DNA from: Dokdonia sp. PRO95
GTDB taxonomy: Bacteria; Bacteroidota; Bacteroidia; Flavobacteriales; Flavobacteriaceae
Reading direction: 5' to 3'
NCBI RefSeq assembly: GCF_000355805.1
Contig: NZ_CM001837.1
Location: 879,408 to 943,407, forward strand
Length of the DNA stretch: 64,000 nucleotides
Shown: positions 14,422 through 24,096 of the stretch, piece by piece
Numbering within the stretch: position 1 is the first letter of the stretch
Layout: each line of letters begins with the position of its first letter
The notes under the pieces: model-generated
Told to the model about the DNA's origin: nothing
Databases searched by the model: none
What the model saw: only the letters and a program-made list of their open reading frames with translations
Program-made: the position numbers and the translations under genes

Positions 14422-17169
14422 CTATTTTACAGGCGCTTCAAAAACGCTATCTATTACTTTTTTGTGTCTTGCTTTTGATCTTGTACTACTTCCCGCAGCT
14501 GGAGATGCATAAACACGTCGCGATGCTACTCTAAGTTTTACTTGATCAAAATTCATAAGCATATAACCCCAAGCTCCCATATTTCTAGGCTCTTCTTGTG
14601 CCCAGACATAATCTGTTACATTAGGATAAGTTGCTATAATATCTTCTAACTGCTTTTGTGGCAGCGGGAATAATTGTTCTATACGTACAAGGGCTACATC
14701 ATCACGTCCATTTTCCTTACGACGCTCTAAGAGATCATAATAAAATTTACCTGTACAGAATACAAGTGATGTAACTTTCTTCTTATCTACCTCAGTGTCA
14801 TCAAGAACTTCTAGAAAAGACCCTGTGGTAAGCTCCTCTTTAGTACTCACTACAAGAGGGTGCCTTAATAAGGATTTAGGTGTAAAAACTACAAGCGGCT
14901 TTCTGAAATTCCACTTCATCTGGCGACGTAGTAGGTGAAAGAAGTTTGCTGGCGTCGTTACATCTGCCATTATAAGGTTATCTGTAGCACAAAGCTGCAG
15001 GTAACGTTCCATACGTGCACTAGAGTGCTCAGAACCTTGACCTTCATACCCGTGAGGTAATAACATCACAAGTCCGTTTTGTGTTTTCCACTTAGACTCT
15101 GCTGCGCTTATGTATTGGTCTAACATTATCTGTGCACCATTTGAAAAATCTCCAAATTGAGCCTCCCAGATAGTAAGTGTCTTAGGAGCAGCCATCGCAT
15201 ACCCGTAGTCAAAACCTACCACTCCATACTCAGAAAGTAGTGAGTTATAGATATCCATCTTACCAGCTACGTCTAAACGGTTGTGTAGATTGATCTCTTC
15301 TACATCATCTTCTGTTTTGATAATGGCGTGACGGTGAGAAAATGTTCCTCTCTCTACGTCTTGTCCAGATATACGTACATTAAATCCTTCTTCCATAAGA
15401 GAACCGTAAGCAAGAAGCTCACCCATTCCCCAGTCTAATTGGTTCTTTTCTGTATACTGCTTATTTCTATCTGCAACAATACGCTGTATCTTGCGTATGA
15501 ACTTTTTATCTTCTGGTAACTTCGTAATACCATCTGCTATAACATCTAGCTTACTTATATCATAGGTAGTATCTACAGGAGTAAGAATATCTTCTCTACT
15601 TCCTATCTCATACCCTTCCCAGTCATCTGCAAGAATCTCGGTAATTACCGTTTTATCTCTCTTACGAGATTCTTCAAGATCTTCTTCAAGATCATCTTTA
15701 TATTCTTTTTCGAGCTGCTTAACGTATCCCTTTTCTATAATTCCTTCCTTAAGAAGTCTTTCTGCATAGATATCACGTGGGTTTGCGTGTTTTGAGATTG
15801 CTTTATATAGTAAAGGCTGTGTAAACCTAGGCTCATCACCTTCATTATGTCCATACTTTCTATAACCTAGTATATCTATAAATACATCACGACCAAATTG
15901 CATTCTAAAATCAAGTGCAAAAGCAAATGCGTGACATACAGACTCTACATCATCTGCATTTACGTGTAGTACTGGAGACAAGGTAACCTTACCCACATCT
16001 GTACTATAAGTAGATGATCTCGCGTCGAGATAGTTTGTAGTAAAACCTACTTGGTTATTTGCTACGATATGTATCGTACCACCCGTGCGATATCCTTCTA
16101 ACTGTGCCATTTGCACAATTTCATATACAATACCTTGACCAGCTACGGCAGCATCTCCGTGTATAGCAATAGGAAGAATTTTCTTCTCATCTCCTCCTAA
16201 CTGATTATCAATTTTTGCACGAGACATCCCCTCTATTACTGCTCCTACAGTCTCGAGGTGCGATGGGTTAGGTGCTAGGTCCATACGTATTTTGTGTCCC
16301 TTATCGCTTTCGCGAAAGCTAGTCCACCCCATATGGTATTTTACATCTCCATCAAAAAGTTCATCCTCATCATACTCTTTTCCATCAAACTCAGAAAAGA
16401 TTGCCTCTGGTGATTTTCCGAAGATATTTGCTAGAACATTAAGACGACCACGGTGTGCCATCCCTACTACAAATTGCTCAACACCTTTATCAGACCCTCT
16501 CTCGATAAGCGTATCAAGTCCCGGAATCATAGCGTCAAGACCTTCTACAGAAAAACGTTTTTGCCCTACATACTTAGAGTGCAAGAAACCTTCAAAAGAA
16601 GCTGTTTGATTTAATTTTTTGAGAATATGCCTTTTTTCCTCTTTTGAAAAAGAAGGATGGTTATCATTTTTATTGAGCCAGTTCTGTATCCAAGCAATCT
16701 CTTCTGGATTACGAATGTACATATACTCAATACCTATGTGGTCACAATATATGGCCTCAAGGTGATTTACAATCTCTTGTAACGTCTTCTTCCCAATACC
16801 TAAAATTGAACCAGCTTCAAACTCTGTACTAAGATCAGACTTAGAGAGTCCAAAGTTTTCTATCTCTAGTGTAGGTGCATATTTACGACGTGCACGTACA
16901 GGGTTAGTCTTTGTAAAGAGGTGACCTCTGTTACGGTATCCGTCTATTAATTTTACTATTTGAAATTCTTTTTGAATTCCTTCAGGAATAACCACAGTCT
17001 CTCCCCCTACATCACCAGTAACCTCTTCTGCACTTTCTAGTCCAAAGTCAAAACCTTGAAAAAAAGCGCGCCAGCTAGCTTCTACACTATCTGGGTTAAG
17101 TAAATATTGATCGTAAAGCTCAGCAAAGTAAGCGGTATGTGCGGCATTCAGAAATGAAAATCTATCCAT
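14422..17169 (-). CDS. sucA: 2-oxoglutarate dehydrogenase E1 component
   Basis: Thiamine-diphosphate-dependent E1 that decarboxylates 2-oxoglutarate and passes the succinyl group to SucB. The frame is open from 17238 (938 residues), but I place the start at 17169 (915 residues). MDRFSFLNAAHTAYFAELYDQY is the usual Bacteroidota N-terminus, and a TAnnTTTG -7 element lies at 17208-17215, inside the longer version. Visible motifs include FLHSKYVGQKRFSVEG, GMAHRGRLNVLAN, HGDAAVAGQGIVYE, NNQVGFTT, GYRKYGHNEGDEP and the C-terminal SRRVYASPAAGS. A palindrome copy encodes SFRES. Confidence 0.97.
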   Translation of the reverse strand: MDRFSFLNAAHTAYFAELYDQYLLNPDSVEASWRAFFQGFDFGLESAEEVTGDVGGETVVIPEGIQKEFQIVKLIDGYRNRGHLFTKTNPVRARRKYAPTLEIENFGLSKSDLSTEFEAGSILGIGKKTLQEIVNHLEAIYCDHIGIEYMYIRNPEEIAWIQNWLNKNDNHPSFSKEEKRHILKKLNQTASFEGFLHSKYVGQKRFSVEGLDAMIPGLDTLIERGSDKGVEQFVVGMAHRGRLNVLANIFGKSPEAIFSEFDGKEYDEDELFDGDVKYHMGWTSFRESDKGHKIRMDLAPNPSHLETVGAVIEGMSRAKIDNQLGGDEKKILPIAIHGDAAVAGQGIVYEIVQMAQLEGYRTGGTIHIVANNQVGFTTNYLDARSSTYSTDVGKVTLSPVLHVNADDVESVCHAFAFALDFRMQFGRDVFIDILGYRKYGHNEGDEPRFTQPLLYKAISKHANPRDIYAERLLKEGIIEKGYVKQLEKEYKDDLEEDLEESRKRDKTVITEILADDWEGYEIGSREDILTPVDTTYDISKLDVIADGITKLPEDKKFIRKIQRIVADRNKQYTEKNQLDWGMGELLAYGSLMEEGFNVRISGQDVERGTFSHRHAIIKTEDDVEEINLHNRLDVAGKMDIYNSLLSEYGVVGFDYGYAMAAPKTLTIWEAQFGDFSNGAQIMLDQYISAAESKWKTQNGLVMLLPHGYEGQGSEHSSARMERYLQLCATDNLIMADVTTPANFFHLLRRQMKWNFRKPLVVFTPKSLLRHPLVVSTKEELTTGSFLEVLDDTEVDKKKVTSLVFCTGKFYYDLLERRKENGRDDVALVRIEQLFPLPQKQLEDIIATYPNVTDYVWAQEEPRNMGAWGYMLMNFDQVKLRVASRRVYASPAAGSSTRSKARHKKVIDSVFEAPVK
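16305..16320. repeat. Iterated palindrome, copy 4
   Basis: 14-bp core perfect; the 16-mer ends in T instead of G. Inside sucA, read as FRES. Confidence 0.95.
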
Positions 17170-17207
17170 TTGATATTTAAGTTCTGCGTCTTGCGACTTT
17201 AGAAAAG

Positions 17208-17215
17208 CAAAAATA
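17208..17215 (-). promoter_or_regulatory. Possible -7 element for sucA
   Basis: The minus strand reads TATTTTTG (TAnnTTTG), 38 nt before the ATG at 17169. It supports the shorter sucA start. Confidence 0.45.
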
Positions 17216-17280
17216 CGATAATTAACATTTTTGGACATATAATACCTATATTTATAACAGAGAATTAAGACACTACAGCT

Positions 17281-17820
17281 ATGAAATGCAATTTTTTAGG
17301 GATTATACTACTTACAGGCCTCTTTTTTACAATGACAACAACAACTCAAGCGCAAGAGATTGCTACAAAACCTAAAAGTGAGTTTTGGAGCAAGGTGCGT
17401 TTTGGTGGTGGATTAGGCTTAAATTTTGGCCGAAACAATACTAACATCACGGTTGCACCAAGTGCATTGTACCAACCCAATCAATATGTCGCATTTGGTC
17501 CAGGGCTTAATTACACTTATCAAAAATTTGGAGATTTTAAAACAACTCTTGTAGGGGCAAGTGCTATTGTCATTTCAAATCCGCTTGATTTCTTACAGCT
17601 ATCTGGAGAGTTTGAGCAACTTCGCGTTTTTCAATCGGTTTCTGGACTACCAGACATTCCAAATTCTTGGAACACTGCACTCTTTCTGGGCGCGGGATAC
17701 CGTCTCAACGTAGGAGGCAATAGCCTAGGCGCAATCGGGATACGTTACAATGTACTCTTTGACGATAATGATTCTGTTTATGCAGATGCGTGGCAGCCTT
17801 TTGTGAGGGTTTATTTTTAA
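17281..17820 (+). CDS. Outer-membrane beta-barrel-like protein
   Basis: A 179-residue exported protein: signal peptide MKCNFLGIILLTGLFFTMTTTTQAQ with a cleavage site after QA, then alternating beta-strand segments (RFGGGLGLNFGRN, AFGPGLNYTYQKF, NTALFLGAGYRLNVGG, LGAIGIRYNVLF). It ends in FVRVYF, a C-terminal aromatic as in outer-membrane barrels. Homologues beside sucA are sometimes misnamed alpha-ketoglutarate decarboxylase, but nothing in this sequence supports an enzyme. It is divergent from sucA. Confidence 0.75.
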   Translation: MKCNFLGIILLTGLFFTMTTTTQAQEIATKPKSEFWSKVRFGGGLGLNFGRNNTNITVAPSALYQPNQYVAFGPGLNYTYQKFGDFKTTLVGASAIVISNPLDFLQLSGEFEQLRVFQSVSGLPDIPNSWNTALFLGAGYRLNVGGNSLGAIGIRYNVLFDDNDSVYADAWQPFVRVYF

Positions 17821-17848
17821 GGAAACATTTATAACAAGTGGTTTTTGT

Positions 17849-17856
17849 TAAGTTTG
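17849..17856 (+). promoter_or_regulatory. Possible -7 element for the lipoprotein at 17881
   Basis: TAAGTTTG matches TAnnTTTG, 24 nt before the ATG at 17881. Its position argues against an upstream TTG start. Confidence 0.4.
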
Positions 17857-17880
17857 CTAGACATCTTATCAAGCCTTACA

Positions 17881-18732
17881 ATGACACAAAAACTTCGTTA
17901 TCTACTTATATTAGTAGCATTATGCACTCTTAATTCTTGTGGTTTCTCATCAGAAACAAAAAGTCCAATTATAGAACTGAGTGACACAAATGAACCTTTT
18001 GTGGGAAAAATTGTTCTTGAAAATATTGAGGACAATACTAAAACCGAAGTTACTTTTCATGTAGATGTAAATAGTATACGTAGAGAGCAAACTCATCAAG
18101 GAGGTGAAGGCCTTCTAGGCGATAAAGCTGGTATAATTGTAAACTATGACAAGGATCAAGTTATCTTATACAACACATCTGGAGGAGCAAAATGGACAGA
18201 ATATACTATAGAAGAGTATAAAAACACACTGGCCAAAGTCACCTTTCCATACGCATCTATTGTAACGCCGTATGATTACACTTATAGTTTCTTAAACGAT
18301 TATACTGCTATAGTGGCAAAAGAAAATGCTCTAGAGATTGAATCTCTCCAACTCGATTATAAACTCTATAGCAATCTTAGCTTACGTCAAGAAAATTTTG
18401 ACACGGATGAGATTAAAGTAAAGCGAGAAATGATAGCACTCGTCTTTCCAAATATGCCAAAAGATGTACATTTTCCATTACTTTTTAAAATCTCAAAAAA
18501 CACAGGAGATAACAACTTAAAAAACGAAACTAATCTATCAGAAAAGGGATGGAAAGACAAGATAACTCAAGTGCTTAATGAACTAACCACCAAAGAAAAC
18601 AAAGTAAAAAGTATCCAACGTGGTGAGGTACACCCTTCCTTATTTGAGTTTAAAGAGGAAGATTTTATCAAAACGCGTCCAGAGTACCTTTTCAACTCCT
18701 ACAATAATGGAAGCTCTTGGGGTGATGATTAA
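17881..18732 (+). CDS. Lipoprotein of unknown function
   Basis: A 283-residue lipoprotein. I start at ATG 17881 (MTQKLRYLLILVALCTLNSC, lipobox LNSC). The frame is open further upstream only through a TTG at 17845 that sits beside a -7-like element. The mature protein starts with a beta-rich domain (GKIVLENIEDNTKTEVTFHVDVNSIRRE..GLLGDKAGIIVNYDKDQVILYN) resembling a DUF4412-type fold, then a helical charged C-terminal part ending in NNGSSWGDD. I cannot assign a function. It is convergent with yciI, six bases from its stop. Confidence 0.65.
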   Translation: MTQKLRYLLILVALCTLNSCGFSSETKSPIIELSDTNEPFVGKIVLENIEDNTKTEVTFHVDVNSIRREQTHQGGEGLLGDKAGIIVNYDKDQVILYNTSGGAKWTEYTIEEYKNTLAKVTFPYASIVTPYDYTYSFLNDYTAIVAKENALEIESLQLDYKLYSNLSLRQENFDTDEIKVKREMIALVFPNMPKDVHFPLLFKISKNTGDNNLKNETNLSEKGWKDKITQVLNELTTKENKVKSIQRGEVHPSLFEFKEEDFIKTRPEYLFNSYNNGSSWGDD

Positions 18733-18738
18733 TAAAGA

Positions 18739-19029
18739 TTACACCTCCAGCATACTTCCTAAAACCACATTCCACTCTTTAATTTCCCAAGAAGAAACAA
18801 TACCGTTTTTCACATAAGGGTCTTGTGCCGCAAATGTCTCAACTTGCGATTTGTCTTTTACTTGAAAGATTAACACACCTGTTTCACCAGGACCTTCTGT
18901 AGCACCACCTAGTAGAAGACTGCCCGCAGCTACAGCTGTTTTTGCAACCTCAAAATGATCTTTGCGATAGGGCGTTCTTTTCTCTAAATAATTTTCTACA
19001 AAAGTATATGTAAGGATATAATATTTCAT
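18739..19029 (-). CDS. YciI-family protein
   Basis: A 96-residue protein of the YciI/dimeric alpha-beta-barrel family (YYILTYTFVENYLEKRTPYRKDHFEVAKTA, then DPYVKNGIVSSWEIKEWNVV). The His in RKDHF and the Asp-Pro-Tyr motif match the putative active site of YciI-like proteins, whose physiological role is mostly unknown. The start codon immediately follows the stop of the methylmalonyl-CoA mutase large subunit, so it is probably the last gene of that operon. Confidence 0.88.
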   Translation of the reverse strand: MKYYILTYTFVENYLEKRTPYRKDHFEVAKTAVAAGSLLLGGATEGPGETGVLIFQVKDKSQVETFAAQDPYVKNGIVSSWEIKEWNVVLGSMLEV

Positions 19030-21156
19030 CTAGTCCATCATAATCTCTAGAAGACCTATCGCCGCCTCACTTATTTTTGTTCCAGGCCCAAAAACTGCTG
19101 CGGCTCCAGCCTCAAATAAAAATTGATAATCTTGCTGTGGAATCACTCCTCCTACAATCACCATAATATCTGGTCTTCCTAGCGCCTTTAGTTCTTCAAT
19201 TACTTGAGGAACTAATGTTTTGTGACCAGCAGCAAGTGATGAGACTCCTAGTATATGCACATCATTTTCTACTGCTTGTTTTGCTGCCTCTTTAGGTGTT
19301 TGAAATAGCGGCCCTATATCCACATCAAAACCTATATCTGCGTAGCCAGTTGCTACTACTTTGGCTCCACGGTCGTGACCGTCTTGCCCCATTTTGGCAA
19401 TCATAATTCTAGGACGACGCCCGTCTTGCGTTGCAAATTGGTTTGCGAGTTGTTGCGCTTTCGCGAAAGCGGAATCTTCTTTCATCTCTTTGCTATATAC
19501 ACCACTAAAGGATTGTATCTGCGCTTTGTGACGCCCATAAACCTCCTCTAGTGCATCTGAAATTTCTCCTAGGGTTGCTCTTTCTCTAGCTGCTATAACC
19601 GCAAGTGATAATAAATTACCATTGCCCTCTCTAGCTGCGTTTGTAAGCGCCTCTAAAGCTTGAGAAACTTTAGCTGAGTCTCTGTCATTTTTGATTTGAT
19701 CCAGACGCTTAAGCTGGCCATCACGCACCTTTGTATTATCTACATCAAGTATATCTAGGTGCTCATCTTCTGTAGGTCTGTATTTATTTACTCCCACAAT
19801 AATATCTTGACCACTATCTATGCGGGCTTGCTTTCTAGCAGCTGCCTCTTCAATACGCAATTTAGGAATACCAGCTTCTATAGCTTTAGTCATTCCGCCT
19901 AGCTCCTCTACTTCTTGAATAAGCTCCCAGGCTTTATGAGCAATATCATTTGTGAGAGACTCTACATAATAACTACCCGCCCACGGGTCTACAGTTTTTG
20001 TAATATGTGTTTCTTGCTGTAAGAAAATTTGTGTGTTACGAGCAATACGAGCAGAAAAATCTGTAGGTAAGGCAATGGCCTCATCTAGTGCGTTTGTGTG
20101 CAAACTCTGCGTCCCTCCAAAAGCCGCTGCAGCGGCTTCTATGGTAGTACGAGCTACATTATTAAATGGATCTTGCTCTGTAAGACTCCAACCACTAGTC
20201 TGGCAGTGGGTTCTCAAGGCAAGAGACTTTGGGTTTTTAGGGTTAAATTGTTTTACAATTTTTGCCCAAAGCATACGTGCTGCACGCATTTTGGCAACTT
20301 CCATAAAGTGATTCATCCCTATTGCCCAAAAGAAAGATAATCTTGGCGCAAAGCTGTCTATATCCATCCCGGCAGCAAGCCCAGTTTTTATGTACTCCAG
20401 TCCATCTGCTAGGGTGTATGCGAGTTCTATATCGCAAGTTGCTCCAGCTTCTTGCATATGATATCCAGAGATTGAGATACTATTAAATTTAGGCATCTCC
20501 TTTGCTGTATATTCAAAGATATCTGAGATAATTCTCATAGACGGTGTAGGAGGATATATGTACGTGTTACGCACCATGAATTCCTTAAGAATATCATTTT
20601 GGATTGTACCCGAAAGTAGCGCCGTATCTACTCCTTGCTCTTGTGCTGCGACTATATAAAATGCCATAATAGGCAGTACAGCACCATTCATAGTCATAGA
20701 GACAGACATCTTATCTAGCGGTATCTGGTCAAAAAGGATTTTCATATCCTCTACCGAGTCTATCGCCACACCTGCCTTACCCACATCTCCCACTACGCGT
20801 TCGTGATCACTATCATAACCACGGTGTGTTGCGAGATCAAAAGCTACCGAGAGTCCCTTTTGGCCTGCAGCAAGGTTTCTACGATAGAATGCGTTACTAT
20901 CTTCTGCAGTAGAAAAACCTGCATACTGGCGTATCGTCCAAGGCCTTCTTACGTACATTGTGCTGTAAGGCCCGCGTAAGTTAGGAGCTATACCTGCGAT
21001 AAAATCAAGATGCTCCAGACCTTCTAGGTCATCCTTTGTATAATACGACTTTACGTCAATCTTTTCTGCAGTAGTAGTCACCTTAGCTTCTACCACTGAC
21101 GATGTGTTTTCTTCTAGAGAGGAAAGTGTGATATGTTGAATATTTCTTCTACTCAT
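19030..21156 (-). CDS. scpA: Methylmalonyl-CoA mutase large (catalytic) subunit
   Basis: A 708-residue B12-dependent mutase interconverting (R)-methylmalonyl-CoA and succinyl-CoA. The catalytic TIM barrel covers about 60-550 ([38 protein letters not shown], and [23 protein letters not shown]). The C-terminal cobalamin domain has the base-off motif DGHDRG with axial His, then GVSSLAAGH and IVGGVIP. It overlaps the embedded lipoprotein gene by 8 nt. A palindrome copy encodes AFAKA in the linker before the B12 domain, a surface-exposed region. It links propionyl units to the TCA cycle. Confidence 0.96.
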   Translation of the reverse strand: MSRRNIQHITLSSLEENTSSVVEAKVTTTAEKIDVKSYYTKDDLEGLEHLDFIAGIAPNLRGPYSTMYVRRPWTIRQYAGFSTAEDSNAFYRRNLAAGQKGLSVAFDLATHRGYDSDHERVVGDVGKAGVAIDSVEDMKILFDQIPLDKMSVSMTMNGAVLPIMAFYIVAAQEQGVDTALLSGTIQNDILKEFMVRNTYIYPPTPSMRIISDIFEYTAKEMPKFNSISISGYHMQEAGATCDIELAYTLADGLEYIKTGLAAGMDIDSFAPRLSFFWAIGMNHFMEVAKMRAARMLWAKIVKQFNPKNPKSLALRTHCQTSGWSLTEQDPFNNVARTTIEAAAAAFGGTQSLHTNALDEAIALPTDFSARIARNTQIFLQQETHITKTVDPWAGSYYVESLTNDIAHKAWELIQEVEELGGMTKAIEAGIPKLRIEEAAARKQARIDSGQDIIVGVNKYRPTEDEHLDILDVDNTKVRDGQLKRLDQIKNDRDSAKVSQALEALTNAAREGNGNLLSLAVIAARERATLGEISDALEEVYGRHKAQIQSFSGVYSKEMKEDSAFAKAQQLANQFATQDGRRPRIMIAKMGQDGHDRGAKVVATGYADIGFDVDIGPLFQTPKEAAKQAVENDVHILGVSSLAAGHKTLVPQVIEELKALGRPDIMVIVGGVIPQQDYQFLFEAGAAAVFGPGTKISEAAIGLLEIMMD
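19456..19471. repeat. Iterated palindrome, copy 5
   Basis: Perfect CGCTTTCGCGAAAGCG in the scpA interdomain linker, read as AFAKA. Confidence 0.95.
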
Positions 21157-21733
21157 TACTTTCTTGTATAGGAAGCTCAGTCATTGTAAGCTGTTGATAA
21201 TATGTATCTAAAGCGACATACAAAGCTGTGTATCTGCTTTTTGAAGCTTTACGGCCAAAATTGCGCATTCTAGTGCTAAATAATTTTGGATCCATTGTAT
21301 TTGAATCAACAAGCGCTTCTATCATAAGAGCAAGCTGCGGATCCTCTATATTTTTGAGAATACATGAAATATTACTGTATGCTAGATTACTTTTAAACCC
21401 GCCATCTTTAATAATTCCCGCTTTTACGAGTTCTTTTCTTATTGCTAAAGTGTGAGGTGTAGCTAGTCGCTCATATTCCGCTTCTCCTGAAAAACCAACG
21501 TATAAAAAATTTGCATATGCCTTATTAACCAATTGAGATTCTGGATCATATGCATTTGTAATATCCTGCTCAAATTGATATAAAGCCTCATTAAGCAATG
21601 TATTATTTGCATTTACACAATTAATTACTTGTTCCTTATCTGCGTGTTTAAACTCAAGTGAAGCTTCATTATCACATGAAATAACCCCAATTACAATAGA
21701 TACAGCAACAATAAGATTATAGACTTTTTTCAT
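21149..21733 (-). CDS. Lipoprotein embedded between the two mutase subunit genes
   Basis: A 194-residue lipoprotein (signal [20 protein letters not shown], Cys20). The mature part is helical with two conserved-looking Cys ([17 protein letters not shown]) and no recognised domain. It starts 4 nt after the small mutase subunit ends and overlaps scpA by 8 nt, so it is in the same message and probably coupled. A periplasmic or membrane-anchored protein has no obvious role in a cytosolic B12 enzyme pathway. It may be needed for cobalamin or acyl handling, or simply be a hitchhiker. Confidence 0.75.
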   Translation of the reverse strand: MKKVYNLIVAVSIVIGVISCDNEASLEFKHADKEQVINCVNANNTLLNEALYQFEQDITNAYDPESQLVNKAYANFLYVGFSGEAEYERLATPHTLAIRKELVKAGIIKDGGFKSNLAYSNISCILKNIEDPQLALMIEALVDSNTMDPKLFSTRMRNFGRKASKSRYTALYVALDTYYQQLTMTELPIQESNE

Positions 21734-21737
21734 AGGA

Positions 21738-23096
21738 CTATTTTTCTGTTTTGATACGTTCTTGTTCTATGGCCTCAGCTAGGCGTTTTGATATTATAGG
21801 CTCCAGTAATGTTTTACGTGGATTAATTTTTACAAAAGGATAAATTTCTAACTCACCCTTCATCAAATCTTTCGGGTTAGGATGCTTATTTGTTCCTAAC
21901 AGAACCAACTCACCCTCATCAAATTTGGCTTGCTCCTTTGCAGCGCTTTCTTTTATTTTACGCTGGATTGTACCTTCTTTAAGTTGCTTTAAAAAACCTC
22001 CTTGTGCCTCTATATCTTTATAAAGTGTAAGCGCTTTTTCTGCAAGTTGAGAGGTAAGTTCCTCTACATAATAAGAACCATCTGCTGGATTTTGAACCAC
22101 GTCAAAATAGCTTTCTTCTTTAAGTACAATAAGCTGATTACGAGATATACGCTGTCCAAAATTATTGGTTTTGTGATATAACGCATCATATGGCATGTTT
22201 ACTACCCAGTTTGCCCCACCTAATACGGCACTCATACACTCCGTAGTGGTACGTAGCATATTTGTATTATAATCGTAAATAGTTTTATTTCTGCGTGATG
22301 GATGAGCTATTATATTAATGACTGTGTCCTCAAAATCAAATGCAAAGAGCACTACAGTCGCAAGCTTTCTAAGGGCTCTTAACTTTGCAATTTCAAAAAA
22401 ATAGTTTGTTCCTACTGCGACTTCAAAAGTGACCTGATTAAGGCTAAGCTCTTCTTTCTCGCAATGATTTAAGTACTCTGTAAGATGAGCGATACCGTAA
22501 GCCAACTGCTGCACCATAGTAGCGCCAGCATTTTGATATAACGTGGTATCAACGGTAAGCTTATTCTCCCTTCCTTGCAGTAAGCCACTTACAATACTAT
22601 GATCTTTTTGTAGGTTGTGATACCAGTTACCATCAAGTGCAAGATGATTAATGATATCGAGCTTTATGGTGATATGATACGCTTTCGCGAAAGCGTGAAA
22701 ACCATTATAAAATTCTTCATCAAGAAAATTAAGCTCAAAATAAAGAGGAATATCTTTGCTCTTTAAATCTTGAAATAACAGCTCTATATCAAAAGGAGTG
22801 TTTGCTTGAAAGTAAATAGCTTCTACACCGCTTTCTATAGCTTTATTTGCTGTTTGTGCAGATTGCGCCGCATCTACAATAAAAATTTTCTCACCTATGA
22901 ACCACTGTTCAGGAGCTTGAACAGCTACAGTTTCTTTTATTTCATCACTGTGATAAAAGGGTTTTACATGTATTCCTTCTAGACTTTGCCATACAAGCGT
23001 CTCATTATAGTCTGCACCCTTGAGGTCAAACTGTATTTTTTGCTTGAAAGCCTTTGCAGAAACTGCGTCAAATTCTGAAAATAAATTAGTCTTCAT
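21738..23096 (-). CDS. mutA: Methylmalonyl-CoA mutase small subunit
   Basis: A 452-residue non-catalytic partner of ScpA. I start at ATG 23096 (MKTNLFSEFDAVSAKAFKQKI); the open frame extends to 23126 but lies within divIC. Family features include the N-terminal Lys/Gly-rich barrel start (LKGADYNETLVWQSLEGIHVKPFY), ANWVVNMPYDALYH-KTNNFGQRISRNQ and DPADGSYYVEELT-like sequences, and no C-terminal DxHxxG B12 domain, as expected for the small subunit. Its start overlaps the divIC stop by 11 nt. A palindrome copy encodes AFAKA (GFHAFAKAYH). Confidence 0.92.
   Translation of the reverse strand: MKTNLFSEFDAVSAKAFKQKIQFDLKGADYNETLVWQSLEGIHVKPFYHSDEIKETVAVQAPEQWFIGEKIFIVDAAQSAQTANKAIESGVEAIYFQANTPFDIELLFQDLKSKDIPLYFELNFLDEEFYNGFHAFAKAYHITIKLDIINHLALDGNWYHNLQKDHSIVSGLLQGRENKLTVDTTLYQNAGATMVQQLAYGIAHLTEYLNHCEKEELSLNQVTFEVAVGTNYFFEIAKLRALRKLATVVLFAFDFEDTVINIIAHPSRRNKTIYDYNTNMLRTTTECMSAVLGGANWVVNMPYDALYHKTNNFGQRISRNQLIVLKEESYFDVVQNPADGSYYVEELTSQLAEKALTLYKDIEAQGGFLKQLKEGTIQRKIKESAAKEQAKFDEGELVLLGTNKHPNPKDLMKGELEIYPFVKINPRKTLLEPIISKRLAEAIEQERIKTEK
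22680..22695. repeat. Iterated palindrome, copy 6
   Basis: Perfect CGCTTTCGCGAAAGCG in mutA, read as AFAKA; the palindrome extends to ACGC...GCGT. Confidence 0.95.
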
Positions 23097-23421
23097 TCTC
23101 TGTAGATAAACTATCTTGATATTCAATTATATAAATTTCCTCGTTGTCCTTTTTCATAAGGTATTCTTCACGAGCAAATCTTTCTAAACCTGCACTATCC
23201 TTAAGTTGTAAGATTTGTGCATTATCCTTTGCTATTTCTTTTTTAAAGTATGCTCTATTACCTTCCAACTTATCGTATTCCTGATTAAGCTCTCTATGTA
23301 ATAGATAAGAACTACCATCAAAAAACAACATCCACACTAGAAAAATGAAAAAAATGAGCAAGTATTTATTGCTCATTATTCTAAACCATTTTTTCTGTTT
23401 TAGTTCCTTGATGTTCATCAT
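23086..23421 (-). CDS. divIC: Septum formation initiator family protein (FtsB/DivIC)
   Basis: A 111-residue bitopic protein: basic N-terminus (KELKQKKWFR), one transmembrane helix (about residues 20-37, YLLIFFIFLVWMLFF), and a periplasmic coiled coil (HRELNQEYDKLEGNRAYFKKEI) ending in the family's LERFAREEYLMKKDNEEIYIIEY motif. FtsB/DivIC joins FtsL and FtsQ/DivIB in the division complex. It lies between udk (18 nt) and mutA (overlap 11 nt), an order I recall as typical in flavobacteria. Confidence 0.92.
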   Translation of the reverse strand: MMNIKELKQKKWFRIMSNKYLLIFFIFLVWMLFFDGSSYLLHRELNQEYDKLEGNRAYFKKEIAKDNAQILQLKDSAGLERFAREEYLMKKDNEEIYIIEYQDSLSTENED

Positions 23422-23439
23422 TGTAAATATAGCAAAACC

Positions 23440-24048
23440 TTAATGTAATCGTTCATTTATGATACTACGAACGATATCTACAGCCACTGTATTGTATCTG
23501 TTATTAGGTATAATAATATCTGCAAATTCCTTTGTAGGCTCTATAAACTGCTGGTGCATAGGCTTCAATGTAGTTTGATATCTATTCAACACTTCATCTA
23601 GATCGCGACCACGCTCTGCGATATCTCTCTTGAGACGACGTATTAAGCGCTCATCACTATCTGCATGCACAAATACTTTAATATCAAAGAGATTGCGAAT
23701 ATTAGGATCTGTCAAGATAAGAATTCCCTCTACCACAAGCACATTTGTAGGACTCGTAAGCACAGTCTCATCAATACGGTTATGCGCAACAAATGAGTAC
23801 ATAGGTTGCAAAATATTTCTACCCTCTTTAAGCTCAACAAGATGCTGGCATAGCAAAGGAAAATCTATTGCATTAGGGTGATCAAAGTTCACCTTCTTAC
23901 GATCTTCCATCGATAATGCAGAGAGATCTTTATAATATGAATCTTGAGAAATTACTGTTACTTGTCCTTCTGGCAGATCTGACACAATCTGATCTACAAC
24001 GGTTGTCTTACCACTTCCAGTACCACCACCTATTCCTATAATAAGCAT
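23440..24048 (-). CDS. udk: Uridine kinase
   Basis: A 202-residue P-loop kinase of the uridine/cytidine kinase family, phosphorylating uridine and cytidine to UMP and CMP in pyrimidine salvage. Walker A is GGGTGSGKT (residues 7-15). QDSYYKDLSALSMEDRKKVNFDHPNA is the family substrate region, and VVEGILILTDPNIRNLFDIKVFVHADSDERLIRRLKRDIAERGR gives Walker B and the lid Arg residues. The length is typical. It is 48 nt downstream of hflX and 18 nt upstream of divIC. Confidence 0.96.
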   Translation of the reverse strand: MLIIGIGGGTGSGKTTVVDQIVSDLPEGQVTVISQDSYYKDLSALSMEDRKKVNFDHPNAIDFPLLCQHLVELKEGRNILQPMYSFVAHNRIDETVLTSPTNVLVVEGILILTDPNIRNLFDIKVFVHADSDERLIRRLKRDIAERGRDLDEVLNRYQTTLKPMHQQFIEPTKEFADIIIPNNRYNTVAVDIVRSIINERLH

Positions 24049-24096
24049 AAATTAAAGCTATTAAATTTTACATCACTTATTCCAGTGATAATTAGA

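Noticed and set aside
17170-17238. Longer sucA start (23 extra residues)
   Set aside because: The extra segment contains a -7 element, and the MDRFSFLNAAHT start matches the family N-terminus.
23097-23126. Longer mutA start inside divIC
   Set aside because: It lies within the divIC coding region; MKTNLFSEF is the usual start and gives an 11-nt overlap.
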